A model generated the notes under the pieces. The model was not told where the DNA came from and searched no databases. It saw nothing but the letters and a program-made list of their open reading frames with translations. The translations under genes were made by a program, and so were the position numbers. Shown here in pieces: positions 53,152 through 62,045 of a DNA stretch of 64,000 nucleotides. This DNA comes from Granulicella paludicola (lineage in GTDB: Bacteria; Acidobacteriota; Terriglobia; Terriglobales; Acidobacteriaceae), in assembly GCF_025685545.1 (NCBI RefSeq), contig NZ_JAGSYC010000026.1:620001-684000 (forward strand). The letters are read 5' to 3'. Position 1 is the first letter of the stretch. Each line of letters begins with the position of its first letter.

Positions 53152-55614
53152 ATGGAAGAGATGACGTTTGTTCCTGAAATCCCCGAAGTTTTGCTTGAGC
53201 GTGGCAGCTCCTCCCTGCAATGGGAGTCGTTTCGCGAGCGCCTTGCCGGACGCACCTTTTCGCAGCTTGGCCGCAACTGGCTGCTCGCGCTGGAACCCAG
53301 CGCCGATGCTGCCTGGATCGAAACGCAGCAGCAGTTAAATGCGGAGATGCGGCTGCTGGTGCTGGGCGGTGCGAGCTTCGACCTGCGCGGCATTCTGGAC
53401 GTTTCGGAGTTGCTGGACAAGGCACGCATCGAAGGGTCTGCGCTGGAGGCTCTGGAGCTGCGCTCGGTGATTGAACACGCCGAGCGCGTCGAAGCGTGGC
53501 GAATGACGGTGCTCTCGCCGCCGGAGGCTGTGCGCGATCAATGGCCCGCGACCGAGGCGCTGTCAGCTCCGCTACTGCCTCACGATCTTGGTGAGATGCT
53601 GCGGCAGCTCAGCGGAAAGATCGAGCCGGATGGAACACTCAGCGACGCTGCCTCGCCTGAGTTGCGGCGGATTCGCAAGGCACTCGGGCAGCAGCATCGT
53701 GCGATTGAAGCGAGCCTGCGGCGCGCTCTCGCGAAGCTGTCGGAAGACGGCTCGACGCAGGACGCAGTGATTACCGTGCGCGGCGAACGCTTCGTGATTC
53801 CCGTAAAGGCCGAGTACAAACGTAAGGTCGGCGGTGTGATTCATGGATCGAGTTCAACCGGGCAGACGGTGTTCGTCGAGCCGATGGAGACCATTGAGCA
53901 GAACAACGAGATGGCGCGGCTGCTGGATGAAGAGCAGGCCGAGGTGCATCGCATCCTTGTCGCGATGACGCGCGCTGTGGCGGCGAATGCACAGCCGCTA
54001 CTGCTCGGCGCTGGGATTCTGGCGGAGGTCGATGCACATCAAGGCGTGGCGCGGTTCTCGCTCGATATGAACTGCGTTCGCCCGAAGTTTACGCAGGCGG
54101 GAGACGCAGGTTTGGAGCTGCTGGCAGCGCGGCATCCGCTGCTGGAATCGCGCCTACGCGAACAGGGAGCGAGCATCGTTCCGCTGAATCTAGCGTTGAC
54201 CGAAGGTAAGCGGCAGATGATCATCAGCGGCCCGAACACCGGCGGCAAGACGGTCGCGCTGAAGACCGCTGGCTTGCTCGCGGTGATGGCGCAGAGCGGT
54301 CTGCCGGTGCCTGCAACGACGGCGCAGCTGCCGATCTTTACGGCGCTGTACGCGGATATCGGTGATGCACAGTCGATTGAGCAGAACCTGTCAACCTTCT
54401 CCGCGCACGTAGTGAACGTTGATAGGATTTCGCGTGAGGCGGATGATCGCTCGTTGGTTTTACTTGATGAGCTTGGTTCCGCGACCGATCCCGAAGAAGG
54501 CGCAGCGCTCGCTGTCGCGGTTGCTGAGCACTTTCTGCTGCGCCACGTATGGAGCATTATCACGACGCACCTTACGTCGCTGAAGGTGTATGCGGCGAAG
54601 CACGATGCAGTGCTGAACGCGGCTGTCGGCTTTGATGAGGTCGCACTGGCACCGACATACGAGCTGCGGCTTGGTGTGCCGGGAGCTTCGGCGGGTTTGA
54701 ACATCGCTGCACGACTGGGCCTTGATCCGGCTATTGTGGCAAATGCGCGATCGCAGATGAGCACGCAGCAGGTGGACATCGGTCGATTCCTCGATGAGCT
54801 TCATGCTCAACTCACCGCTGCAAACAATGAGCGCGAGCAGCTTGCCGCAAGTCAGCGGGAGCTCATACGTGAACGCACGCGGCTGGAGCAGGAGGGCCGG
54901 GTCGAGCAGCAGAAGCGTACACGTGAACTAGAGCAGCAGCTGAAGCAGTTGATCGAAGACTTCGAGTCGCAGCTGCGAGACACGGTCAAGGCGATCGATG
55001 ACAAGACTGTTGCGCAGAAGATTGCGAAGGACTCGGCGCTGCGGATCGCGCAGTTGAAACGTGAGTTCTCAGCACAATTTCAGTCGACCGTCACCGCGCA
55101 CAACACGACCCCAGAGCAGCAGGCGGCGAAGGCCGCCGAGCGGAAGCGCGACCCGCAGGTGGGCGACACGGTGCGGCTGAAGTCGTTGAACCGCGAGGGC
55201 CGCGTACTGCGCGTGGTTGATACGAAGACACTCGAGGTGCAGGTCGGTCCGATGAAGACGCGCGTACCTCGGACGGATGTTGCGGAGGTGGTGGCGCTTG
55301 CCAAGACTGCTCCATCGCGACGTAGCGGAGGCGTGACGGTTGCGAATGCGAATGATGATAGCGGCTACATCACGTCGGAGATCAACGTGATCGGCAAGAC
55401 TGCTGACGAAGCGGAGAGCGATGTATCACGGTTCATCGAGCAGGCGTTTCTCGCTGGGTTGCAGCGAGTGCGCGTGGTGCACGGCGTCGGTATGGGCATT
55501 CTCCGCCGCACGCTTCGGGACTACCTGCGCAAGCATCCGCATGTGGTTGCAGTGACGGAACCGCCGTATAACGAAGGCGGCCAGGGGGCGACGATCGTGG
55601 AGTTTCGGCAATGA
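53152..55614 (+). CDS. mutS2: Endonuclease MutS2
   Basis: A MutS-like ATPase with a C-terminal nuclease domain; known MutS2 proteins suppress homologous recombination or rescue collided ribosomes. About 820 residues. The Walker A is ISGPNTGGKTVALK, followed by LVLLDELGSATDPEEGAALA. A long coiled-coil region (ANNEREQLAASQRELIRERT) precedes a KOW-like segment and the Smr domain (HGVGMGILRRTLRDYL). An ATG at 53161 is nearly as likely. The frame is open far upstream (to 52636), but that part runs antisense to the zinc-ribbon gene and has no MutS2 features. Confidence 0.93.
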   Translation: MEEMTFVPEIPEVLLERGSSSLQWESFRERLAGRTFSQLGRNWLLALEPSADAAWIETQQQLNAEMRLLVLGGASFDLRGILDVSELLDKARIEGSALEALELRSVIEHAERVEAWRMTVLSPPEAVRDQWPATEALSAPLLPHDLGEMLRQLSGKIEPDGTLSDAASPELRRIRKALGQQHRAIEASLRRALAKLSEDGSTQDAVITVRGERFVIPVKAEYKRKVGGVIHGSSSTGQTVFVEPMETIEQNNEMARLLDEEQAEVHRILVAMTRAVAANAQPLLLGAGILAEVDAHQGVARFSLDMNCVRPKFTQAGDAGLELLAARHPLLESRLREQGASIVPLNLALTEGKRQMIISGPNTGGKTVALKTAGLLAVMAQSGLPVPATTAQLPIFTALYADIGDAQSIEQNLSTFSAHVVNVDRISREADDRSLVLLDELGSATDPEEGAALAVAVAEHFLLRHVWSIITTHLTSLKVYAAKHDAVLNAAVGFDEVALAPTYELRLGVPGASAGLNIAARLGLDPAIVANARSQMSTQQVDIGRFLDELHAQLTAANNEREQLAASQRELIRERTRLEQEGRVEQQKRTRELEQQLKQLIEDFESQLRDTVKAIDDKTVAQKIAKDSALRIAQLKREFSAQFQSTVTAHNTTPEQQAAKAAERKRDPQVGDTVRLKSLNREGRVLRVVDTKTLEVQVGPMKTRVPRTDVAEVVALAKTAPSRRSGGVTVANANDDSGYITSEINVIGKTADEAESDVSRFIEQAFLAGLQRVRVVHGVGMGILRRTLRDYLRKHPHVVAVTEPPYNEGGQGATIVEFRQ

Positions 55615-55767
55615 ATCCGGTTGTCTAGTGAGAGCACTTCACTCCCGATCGGATAACGTTTATGTCCTTCGCTCCCGTCGCTCTCTTCTCCGCCTTGAGA
55701 TGTCTCGCAGGCTGCAAGGCTCACAGCGACCGCTCTGCCGAGGAGGCGAAGATTCGCGAGCTGAATG

Positions 55768-56289
55768 CTAGTGCTTTGCCTTTGGCTTCGGAGTAACGAC
55801 TCGCGTCGCCTCAAAGTAGACGCCGCACGCGCTGGCTACGATGCGGTTCGGTGCAGCTAACAAGACAGAGTCGCCGGGGACTTCTGTGCTGGCCCCGGTG
55901 ATGTCAGCATCATCGTGTTGGAGATTCACTTCGAGCACGTTATCTTTACCGATCTTTAGCTGGGTAAAGTCTGCCGCCTTCGCGCCACCGCCGGACTCGC
56001 TCTTTACGTCGTCGGTATCGACCAGTCGAGTGCTCACGCCCAGCAGGGGAACAGTGCCGCCCTTCCACGTCATCGACCTCGGCCCATACACCAGCGAGCT
56101 TCCAACCAGCGAGGCAGCCTGGTCCGCAGTCCAGCAGCCAATATTGGTTGTTGGCAGCAACTTTGTAATGCGCCACGTTCCTTTCAACTGGGCGGGCAAA
56201 GGCTCCGCGTGGCTTTGCAGGGCAAAGGCCAAAGATGCGCAGATCACGATCGGCTTCAGCCTTAGCAAGACACTCTTCTCTACAGCCAT
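55768..56289 (-). CDS. Hypothetical secreted protein, about 173 residues
   Basis: No family recognised. A signal peptide (LLRLKPIVICASLAFALQSHA) is followed by a small domain with short strands (LKGTWRITKLLPTTNIGCW; SLVYGPRSMTWKGG) and a basic C-terminus (TPKPKAKH). Two cysteines could form a disulfide. The ATG at 56289 begins just before the signal peptide; one at 56319 would add ten basic residues. It lies between mutS2 and the radical SAM gene, convergent to the former. Confidence 0.65.
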   Translation of the reverse strand: MAVEKSVLLRLKPIVICASLAFALQSHAEPLPAQLKGTWRITKLLPTTNIGCWTADQAASLVGSSLVYGPRSMTWKGGTVPLLGVSTRLVDTDDVKSESGGGAKAADFTQLKIGKDNVLEVNLQHDDADITGASTEVPGDSVLLAAPNRIVASACGVYFEATRVVTPKPKAKH

Positions 56290-56667
56290 AATCCTTCGCT
56301 TACGCCTCACGCTTCTCAATGGTCGTCACTCTATATATAAAGGAAGCCCGAGCCTTCTCAGAAACCTCTCATTTTCGCTTCTGAGAGAGGGCTCAGCCGC
56401 CGACTCCCTTTGCCTTCAAGTACATAGAGTGGCTTCGGCACCCGTCGGTCGTTCCCATTGGCTGCGGATTTCTATCCACTCGCTGCTGCATATCGCCGTT
56501 CGCTGTTTCTTGAGCGACTTTGCCCGGAGAGTCCTCTAGGCTCAAAAGTGCAATCTTGTCGCTGGCCGTGACATTCCCCGGAAGCCACCAGTCAGCAAGT
56601 AAGTAAAGATTCATCAGGGATCGTCGCAGGACACCTGCGGCGGCCATTCAGGAGACGGAGAAGGAAC
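56290..56667. other. Intergenic region upstream of the radical SAM gene
   Basis: No gene is seen in these ~380 bases. The region is AT-richer at the left (TATATAAAGG near 56330) and ends in the purine-rich leader GGAGACGGAGAAGGAAC that provides the ribosome binding site of the radical SAM gene. The promoter of that gene should lie here, but no clear consensus pair was found. Confidence 0.35.
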
Positions 56668-58779
56668 ATGGGAAAACTAACGAAGGTCCTTGAGACAGGT
56701 GTCGTATACGGCGCACGGGCAACGTGGAGCGTATTCGAGAAGCTGAACGGCATCAGCCCCAACAAGAGCTTTACGCCGAAGTGGTCCGATAAGCCTCTGC
56801 TGAAGAGCTACCAGAAGGAGAAGCCGCCCCTCGGCTGGCCCCGTACGACCGACTCCCTCTGCCCCCGCTGTATCCCCGAGATCCGCCAGCAGATCGTGGA
56901 CGGCAAGCTGCCGCACGAGATCCTCTTGAACGAGAAGGTCGGCGAGATCAAGGCGCAGATCATCGAGCGCGACGGCCAGATCCTGATGGTGAAGGACTGC
57001 CCCATCCACGGCCACTTCGAAGACGTGATGTCGATCGATCCGCCGATGATGAAGCACCTCGAGGACGTGTTCCCGGGCCGCGACATCCGCGCGCACAACG
57101 ATAAGGACCTGCACAACCACGGCACTTCGACCGTGACGCACGGTCGTGGGTCGGTTCTGACGATCGATCTGACGAACCGCTGCAACATGATGTGCGATCC
57201 CTGCTTCATGGATGCGAACCAGGTCGGCTTCGTTCACGAACTTACGTGGGACGAGATCAAGACCATGCTGGACAATGCGATCACCATCAAGCCCAAGCGC
57301 CAGATGTCGGTCCAGTTCTCCGGCGGCGAGCCCACGCTCAGCCCCTACTTCCTCGACGCTGTCGCTTACGCCCGCAAGGTGGGCTACAACTCTGTGCAGG
57401 CTGCGACCAACGGCATCGAGTTCGCGAAGTCCAAGGAGTTTGCCAAGGCTGCTGCCGAGGCTGGTCTGCGCTACGCTTACCTCCAGTTCGATGGCATCGG
57501 CAACGCGCCGAACTCGCACCGTAAGGTCGGCAACGCGTTCGACGTAAAGCTCCAGGCCATCCACAACCTGCACGAGGCCGGTGTGGACATCGTTCCCGTC
57601 ACCTGCATCATCAACGGCATTAACAACGAGCAGGTTGGCCGCATCATCGAGTTCGCGCTCGACAACCCGAAGAAGATCAACTTCCTCTCGTTCCAGCCGG
57701 TTTCGTTCACGGGCCGCGACGAGGCCGTCTCCGATGAGCGCCGCATGGCACAGCGTTACACGCTGTCGCATCTTGCACACGATGTTCGCAGCCAGACGGG
57801 TCTCGGCGAGAGCACTCGCGACTGGTTCCCGATCAGCTTCATGTCGACCTTTTCTGACTGGGCCGATCTGGTACACGGACCCGAGCACGACTGGGGCCAG
57901 CTCTCCTGCGGTTGCCACCCGAACTGCGGTATCGGTATGGCGCTGATGATCGACAAGGAAACGAAGGAAGCTGTGCCCGTCACGGCGTTCCTGAACGCAG
58001 TGCAGCTGGCAAAGGACATCGCGAAGGTGAATGATGCCGCTCGCGGTAAGTTCCTCACCATTGCTGGTGCTGGCTTGGCCCTGATTCGCAACTACGAGCC
58101 TTCGAATGCTCCCACGCACTTCAGCATCTTCTCGCTGCTGACCAAGTTCGATAAGTGCTTTGGCGCAACGGGCCGCAAGTATGGCAAGGTGACTGCTGAC
58201 CGCACGATGGAAGACATCGAGAAGCGCCGCGCCGATCGCTGGAACTTCCTGTTCATCGCCGGCATGTGGTTCCAGGACCTCTTCAACTACGACTTCCGTC
58301 GTACCGAGCAGTGCATTATCCCGTACGCCACGCAGGAAGGCGAGATTTCCTTCTGCGCTTACAACACCGGCGTCGGCTGGCGCAACATCATCGAGAAGAT
58401 GCACATGACGTCGTCGCTCACCAAGTGGTATGAGGAGCATGGCCGTCACGAGATCTTCGCCGGTGGTAAGAAGGTCGGCCTGGAGCGCGAGGCGAAGTAT
58501 GACCTCGTTCTCAACCAGGAGCATGTTGATTCGGCTGCTAACGACACGTTCGAGAAGAGCGGTATCGCCAAGAACGCTCGCGAAGAGAAGATCCGCGCGC
58601 GCGACGCCAAGCTGAAGCAGGATGCCGAGAATGCTCGCATGGCTAAGCTATACCGCAAGGAAGTGCTGAAGGAGCCGGAGATTGCTGGCTTCGTCGGTCT
58701 GGGCGAGATCAAGGCTGCTGCTCCGTCGGCTACCTCCACGGTTGAAGTGAAGAACGACGAGCTGGTTGCTGGCGACTAA
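56668..58779 (+). CDS. Radical SAM protein, Tes-like (membrane-spanning lipid synthase candidate)
   Basis: 703 residues. The N-terminal module has a Cys pair (TDSLCPRC) and KDCPIHGHFEDVMSID, then the 4Fe-4S/SAM motif CNMMCDPCFMDAN (C-x3-C-x2-C) near residue 172 and the SGGEPTLSPYF motif. More cysteines follow in SCGCHPNCGIGM. This order matches MJ0619/Tes-like enzymes, which in archaea join lipid tails to make tetraethers; the radical SAM fold is certain, the substrate is inference. The C-terminal ~150 residues end in a Lys/Glu-rich helical tail. Codons lean strongly to C and G at the third base, as in highly expressed genes. It has its own terminator. Confidence 0.88.
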   Translation: MGKLTKVLETGVVYGARATWSVFEKLNGISPNKSFTPKWSDKPLLKSYQKEKPPLGWPRTTDSLCPRCIPEIRQQIVDGKLPHEILLNEKVGEIKAQIIERDGQILMVKDCPIHGHFEDVMSIDPPMMKHLEDVFPGRDIRAHNDKDLHNHGTSTVTHGRGSVLTIDLTNRCNMMCDPCFMDANQVGFVHELTWDEIKTMLDNAITIKPKRQMSVQFSGGEPTLSPYFLDAVAYARKVGYNSVQAATNGIEFAKSKEFAKAAAEAGLRYAYLQFDGIGNAPNSHRKVGNAFDVKLQAIHNLHEAGVDIVPVTCIINGINNEQVGRIIEFALDNPKKINFLSFQPVSFTGRDEAVSDERRMAQRYTLSHLAHDVRSQTGLGESTRDWFPISFMSTFSDWADLVHGPEHDWGQLSCGCHPNCGIGMALMIDKETKEAVPVTAFLNAVQLAKDIAKVNDAARGKFLTIAGAGLALIRNYEPSNAPTHFSIFSLLTKFDKCFGATGRKYGKVTADRTMEDIEKRRADRWNFLFIAGMWFQDLFNYDFRRTEQCIIPYATQEGEISFCAYNTGVGWRNIIEKMHMTSSLTKWYEEHGRHEIFAGGKKVGLEREAKYDLVLNQEHVDSAANDTFEKSGIAKNAREEKIRARDAKLKQDAENARMAKLYRKEVLKEPEIAGFVGLGEIKAAAPSATSTVEVKNDELVAGD

Positions 58780-58800
58780 TCGCTTGTACTGACTCATGAC

Positions 58801-58830
58801 ACAAAGGCCGCCAGCGATGGCGGCCTTTGT
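58801..58830 (+). terminator. Hairpin terminator after the radical SAM gene
   Basis: ACAAAGGCCGCC (58801-58812) pairs perfectly with GGCGGCCTTTGT (58819-58830) around AGCGAT. Confidence 0.85.
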
Positions 58831-58870
58831 CGTTTCTGTCTTCTTCCACTGATCCCTCATACTGGTATGT

Positions 58871-60025
58871 ATGCGCAAATCCCTTCTCGCATTGACGGCT
58901 GCCGCCTTTGGCATCGGCACCACCGAGTTCATTATCATGGGGTTGTTGCCCCAGTTGGCTGAGGACTTCCATGTCAGCATTCCGAAAGCGGGCACGCTGG
59001 TGTCGGGATATGCGCTAAGCGTCACGATTGGATCGCCATTGGTGGCTGTGGCGCTCGGCAAGATGGACCGTCGCAAGGCGCTGCTGATCCTGATGTCGCT
59101 TTTCACCGGAGGCAACGCGCTCTGTGCGCTGGCCCCAGGCTTCGGGCTGCTGCTGGGGGCGCGTATCCTTACCGCGCTCTGTCATGGATCGTTCTTTGGC
59201 ATCGCCAGCGTGTTGGCTGCAAATCTTGTTCCGAAGAACGAGCGCGCGCAGGCTATCGCCCTGATGTTCTCCGGGCTTACGCTGGCGAACATTCTCGGCG
59301 TTCCCGCAGGCACCGCGCTCGGTCTTGCGTTCGGCTGGCGAGCGGCTTTCTGGGCGCTGGTTCCCATCGGGGTGATTGCCATTACGCTGCTCATCGCCCT
59401 CGTTCCGTCCCAGATACCAGAGCCTACTCACCTGCTACAAGAGTTGCGCGATGTGATGAAGCTACCGGTGCAACTGGTACTGGCGTTGAGTACGCTCTCC
59501 TCCGTGGCGATGTTCTGCGTGCTCACGTACATCGCGCCGATTCTGGAGTTTGTTACGCATCTTTCACCTAGCGTCGTGACGTGGGTGCTGGTGATTTTTG
59601 GCATCGGTATTACCTTTGGCAACCTGCTTGGCGGCTGGCTGAGCGACCGCAACCAGATGGCCGTGATCCTCGTCGGCATGGGCCTGCTGATTCTCACCTT
59701 CCTGCTGATGCCGACGGCTGCGCCATTCCGTATCCCAGCGATCGCCTCGGTCTTTCTGTGGGGCTTCATTCACTTCGCGGCCGCAGCCCCTTTCCAGGCA
59801 CGCATCGTGGAGAAGGCGAACAGTCCGAACTTAGCCTCGGTGCTCAACCAGAGTGCCTTCAACTTCGGCAACGCCATTGGAGCAAGTCTCGGCGGCATCG
59901 CTCTCACGCATGGGTTGACCTATCGCCATCTGCCGTATGTCAGCGCGGGCATCGCGACACTCGCGCTCTGCGTAGCCTTTACTGCGCGACATGTCGATCG
60001 CAATGAAGTGGCTGAGGCCATCTGA
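58871..60025 (+). CDS. MFS transporter (AraJ-like efflux family)
   Basis: 384 residues with about 12 membrane segments, e.g. LALTAAAFGIGTTEFIIMGL at the N-terminus. Features of the drug/arabinose efflux family: GIGTTEFIIMGLLPQLA, GKMDRRKALL (motif A-like loop), the GARILTALCHGSFFGIASVLA segment and GGWLSDRNQ in the second half. It probably exports small molecules or sugars by proton exchange. It starts 41 bases after the radical SAM terminator, so it is a separate unit, and is followed by the PKS cassette 225 bases later. Confidence 0.9.
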   Translation: MRKSLLALTAAAFGIGTTEFIIMGLLPQLAEDFHVSIPKAGTLVSGYALSVTIGSPLVAVALGKMDRRKALLILMSLFTGGNALCALAPGFGLLLGARILTALCHGSFFGIASVLAANLVPKNERAQAIALMFSGLTLANILGVPAGTALGLAFGWRAAFWALVPIGVIAITLLIALVPSQIPEPTHLLQELRDVMKLPVQLVLALSTLSSVAMFCVLTYIAPILEFVTHLSPSVVTWVLVIFGIGITFGNLLGGWLSDRNQMAVILVGMGLLILTFLLMPTAAPFRIPAIASVFLWGFIHFAAAAPFQARIVEKANSPNLASVLNQSAFNFGNAIGASLGGIALTHGLTYRHLPYVSAGIATLALCVAFTARHVDRNEVAEAI

Positions 60026-60249
60026 TGTGGCGTAGATGAGACGAACGGGAGGAAAGGCTGGAGGTGTTGGGTCTGCGCCCTTGCTCCAGGTGCGATAAGG
60101 GAACGGTCGATGACAAAATGCTCATTTAAGACTCGTACTCCGGCAACGTCCTAAAATCCAGACTTTGCGTTCGTCTGATACAAGTAAGGGACAATCGACT
60201 GGCACAGCTTTCGCGAAGATCGTGCATCCTAACCAATACCGGAGGAGCC

Positions 60250-61320
60250 TTGACTCAGGCCTACATTAACCGAATCGCCACCGATGTTCCGCGTGACGAT
60301 GTTCATAACGCCTTCGTCGAGTTTGCGTACGACATGCTGGAAGATCCACGGGTGCAGCCCGTTTTTCGCCGCATGGCGCAGAGGGCGGAGATAAGCCGCC
60401 GCTATTCAGTGCTGACGCCGCATGAAGTCAACAACGGCTTCCACGTCAATGCCCACGACTTCTATACGCGGGGCAGATTCCCTGACACTGCCAAGCGTAT
60501 GCAGATCTTCGAACGGTTCGCTCCAAAGCTGGCGCAGAGCACGCTAGATAAGCTGAAGTTAAGCGAAGAGGAACGTCGCGGGATCACGCACGTTCTGGTC
60601 ACCTCATGTACTGGCCTTTATGCTCCTGGCCTCGATTTCGATATTCTGGACCACCTTGGCCTTGAGACCACAGTCGAACGCACGATGATCGGCTTTATGG
60701 GCTGCTATGCGGCGATCAACGGCCTGAAGCAGGCGCGGCACATTGTTCGCTCCGAACCGACGGCGAAGGTGCTTCTCTTGAATCTTGAGCTGTGCACGCT
60801 GCACATGCAGGAGACGCAGGAGCTGGAGCAGGTGCTGTCGTTTCTGGTATTCAGCGACGGCTGCGCGGCGAGCCTCATCTCTACGGAGCCAGTAGGCTTT
60901 GCGATGGACAGCTTCCGTTCCGTTCTGATTCCCGAGACACGCGACCTGATTACCTGGAAGATTCGCGGCGTCGGCTTCGATATGCTGCTCTCGGGGAAGG
61001 TGCCGGGGCAGATAGGCAAAGCGCTTACCGACGGCGGCAGAGAAGTCCTCGGAAAGCTTCATAAGGACGATATTGCGCTGTGGGGTGTGCATCCTGGCGG
61101 CAAGACGATTCTCGACGCGGTGGAGCGGGGGCTGGACCTTCCAAAGGAGGCGCTTAGGTCGTCGCGCGAGGTGCTGGACTGCTTTGGAAATATGAGCTCG
61201 GCGACGGTGATGTTTGTGATGGAGAAGCTCATGCAGCAGGCGAGACCCGGAGACCTGGGCTGTGCGATGTCGTTTGGTCCGGGCCTCACTGCGGAGACGA
61301 TGCTCTTCCATGCCGTCTAG
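60250..61320 (+). CDS. Type III polyketide synthase
   Basis: A chalcone/stilbene synthase-like homodimeric enzyme, 356 residues, that extends an acyl-CoA starter with malonyl-CoA and cyclises it. The catalytic triad is complete: C152 in GFMGCYAA, H281 in GVHPGGKT and N314 in FGNMSSAT. The GFGPG-like loop reads SFGPGLTAE. The start is a TTG at 60250 with GGAGG 4 bases upstream. It overlaps the methyltransferase gene by 11 bases, and an FAD oxidoreductase follows, so it is the first gene of a three-gene cassette. Possible products are alkylresorcinols, alkylpyrones or their quinones. Confidence 0.94.
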   Translation: MTQAYINRIATDVPRDDVHNAFVEFAYDMLEDPRVQPVFRRMAQRAEISRRYSVLTPHEVNNGFHVNAHDFYTRGRFPDTAKRMQIFERFAPKLAQSTLDKLKLSEEERRGITHVLVTSCTGLYAPGLDFDILDHLGLETTVERTMIGFMGCYAAINGLKQARHIVRSEPTAKVLLLNLELCTLHMQETQELEQVLSFLVFSDGCAASLISTEPVGFAMDSFRSVLIPETRDLITWKIRGVGFDMLLSGKVPGQIGKALTDGGREVLGKLHKDDIALWGVHPGGKTILDAVERGLDLPKEALRSSREVLDCFGNMSSATVMFVMEKLMQQARPGDLGCAMSFGPGLTAETMLFHAV

Positions 61321-62041
61321 CGTGCCAGACTTTACGAGCCGCGTACCTCCGGCCGAGCTGCCCGAGTGGCTCGACGAACCTCGCAGTTATGAAGAGCTTT
61401 GCGCGTACATGCGTTCGCTAGAACAGGTAAACACCCTTACTCTCTCTGCCCGGCCTACCTTGAGTTGGCTAGGGCCTTTGGTGCAAAGCGCCAAGGGCAG
61501 GACTTTGCGCATCGTCGATGTCGGATGTGGCAGCGGCGATATGCTGCGGCGCATCGAGCGCTGGGCAACACGGCGAGGCGTTGAACTGAAGCTGACGGGA
61601 ATCGATCTAAATGCGGAGACGATTGCGATCGCTCGCGACTGGACACGTAAAGAGGCGGTGAAGGGTTCGCGCATCGAGTGGATTGCAGGCAATGCCTTTG
61701 CGTATGAAGAGCCTGTCGATATCGTGCTGAGTGCGCTGCTCACGCATCATCTTGAGGAGACTGAGGTGGTGCAGTTGCTTGCGTGGATGGAAGAGACCGC
61801 GAGCCTGGGCTGGTATGTAAACGATCTTGTGCGAGAGGAGACACCGTACAGACTCTTCAGTCTCGCTGCCAAGGTATTGCGCTGGCACAAGATGGTGCAG
61901 CACGATGGACCTGTCTCGTTTCGCCGCGCGTTTCGCGAGGACGACTGGCTGCGCATGTTGAGTGCTGCAAGCATCGATGCGTCAGTGGTTGCGCTGCACC
62001 GCTGGACGCCCGGACGGCTCTGTGTAGGAAGAGTGAAGTAG
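61310..62041 (+). CDS. Class I SAM-dependent methyltransferase (PKS tailoring)
   Basis: About 243 residues. The SAM-binding motif I is LRIVDVGCGSGDMLRRIERW and motif II-like GIDLNAETIAIARDW follows, with ALLTHHLEETEVVQLL after it. The ATG at 61310 (MPSSVPDF) lies inside the end of the PKS gene, so translation is coupled. Similar methyltransferases next to type III PKS genes (for example srsB in Streptomyces and bpsB in Bacillus) methylate the alkylphenol or alkylpyrone product; the same role is inferred here. Confidence 0.85.
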   Translation: MPSSVPDFTSRVPPAELPEWLDEPRSYEELCAYMRSLEQVNTLTLSARPTLSWLGPLVQSAKGRTLRIVDVGCGSGDMLRRIERWATRRGVELKLTGIDLNAETIAIARDWTRKEAVKGSRIEWIAGNAFAYEEPVDIVLSALLTHHLEETEVVQLLAWMEETASLGWYVNDLVREETPYRLFSLAAKVLRWHKMVQHDGPVSFRRAFREDDWLRMLSAASIDASVVALHRWTPGRLCVGRVK

Positions 62042-62045
62042 GCGT

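Noticed and set aside
56677-58524. A 615-codon open frame on the minus strand, antisense to the radical SAM gene
   Set aside because: It has no recognisable domain and lies fully opposite a gene with clear motifs; strong third-position C/G bias of the real gene removes stops from the opposite strand.
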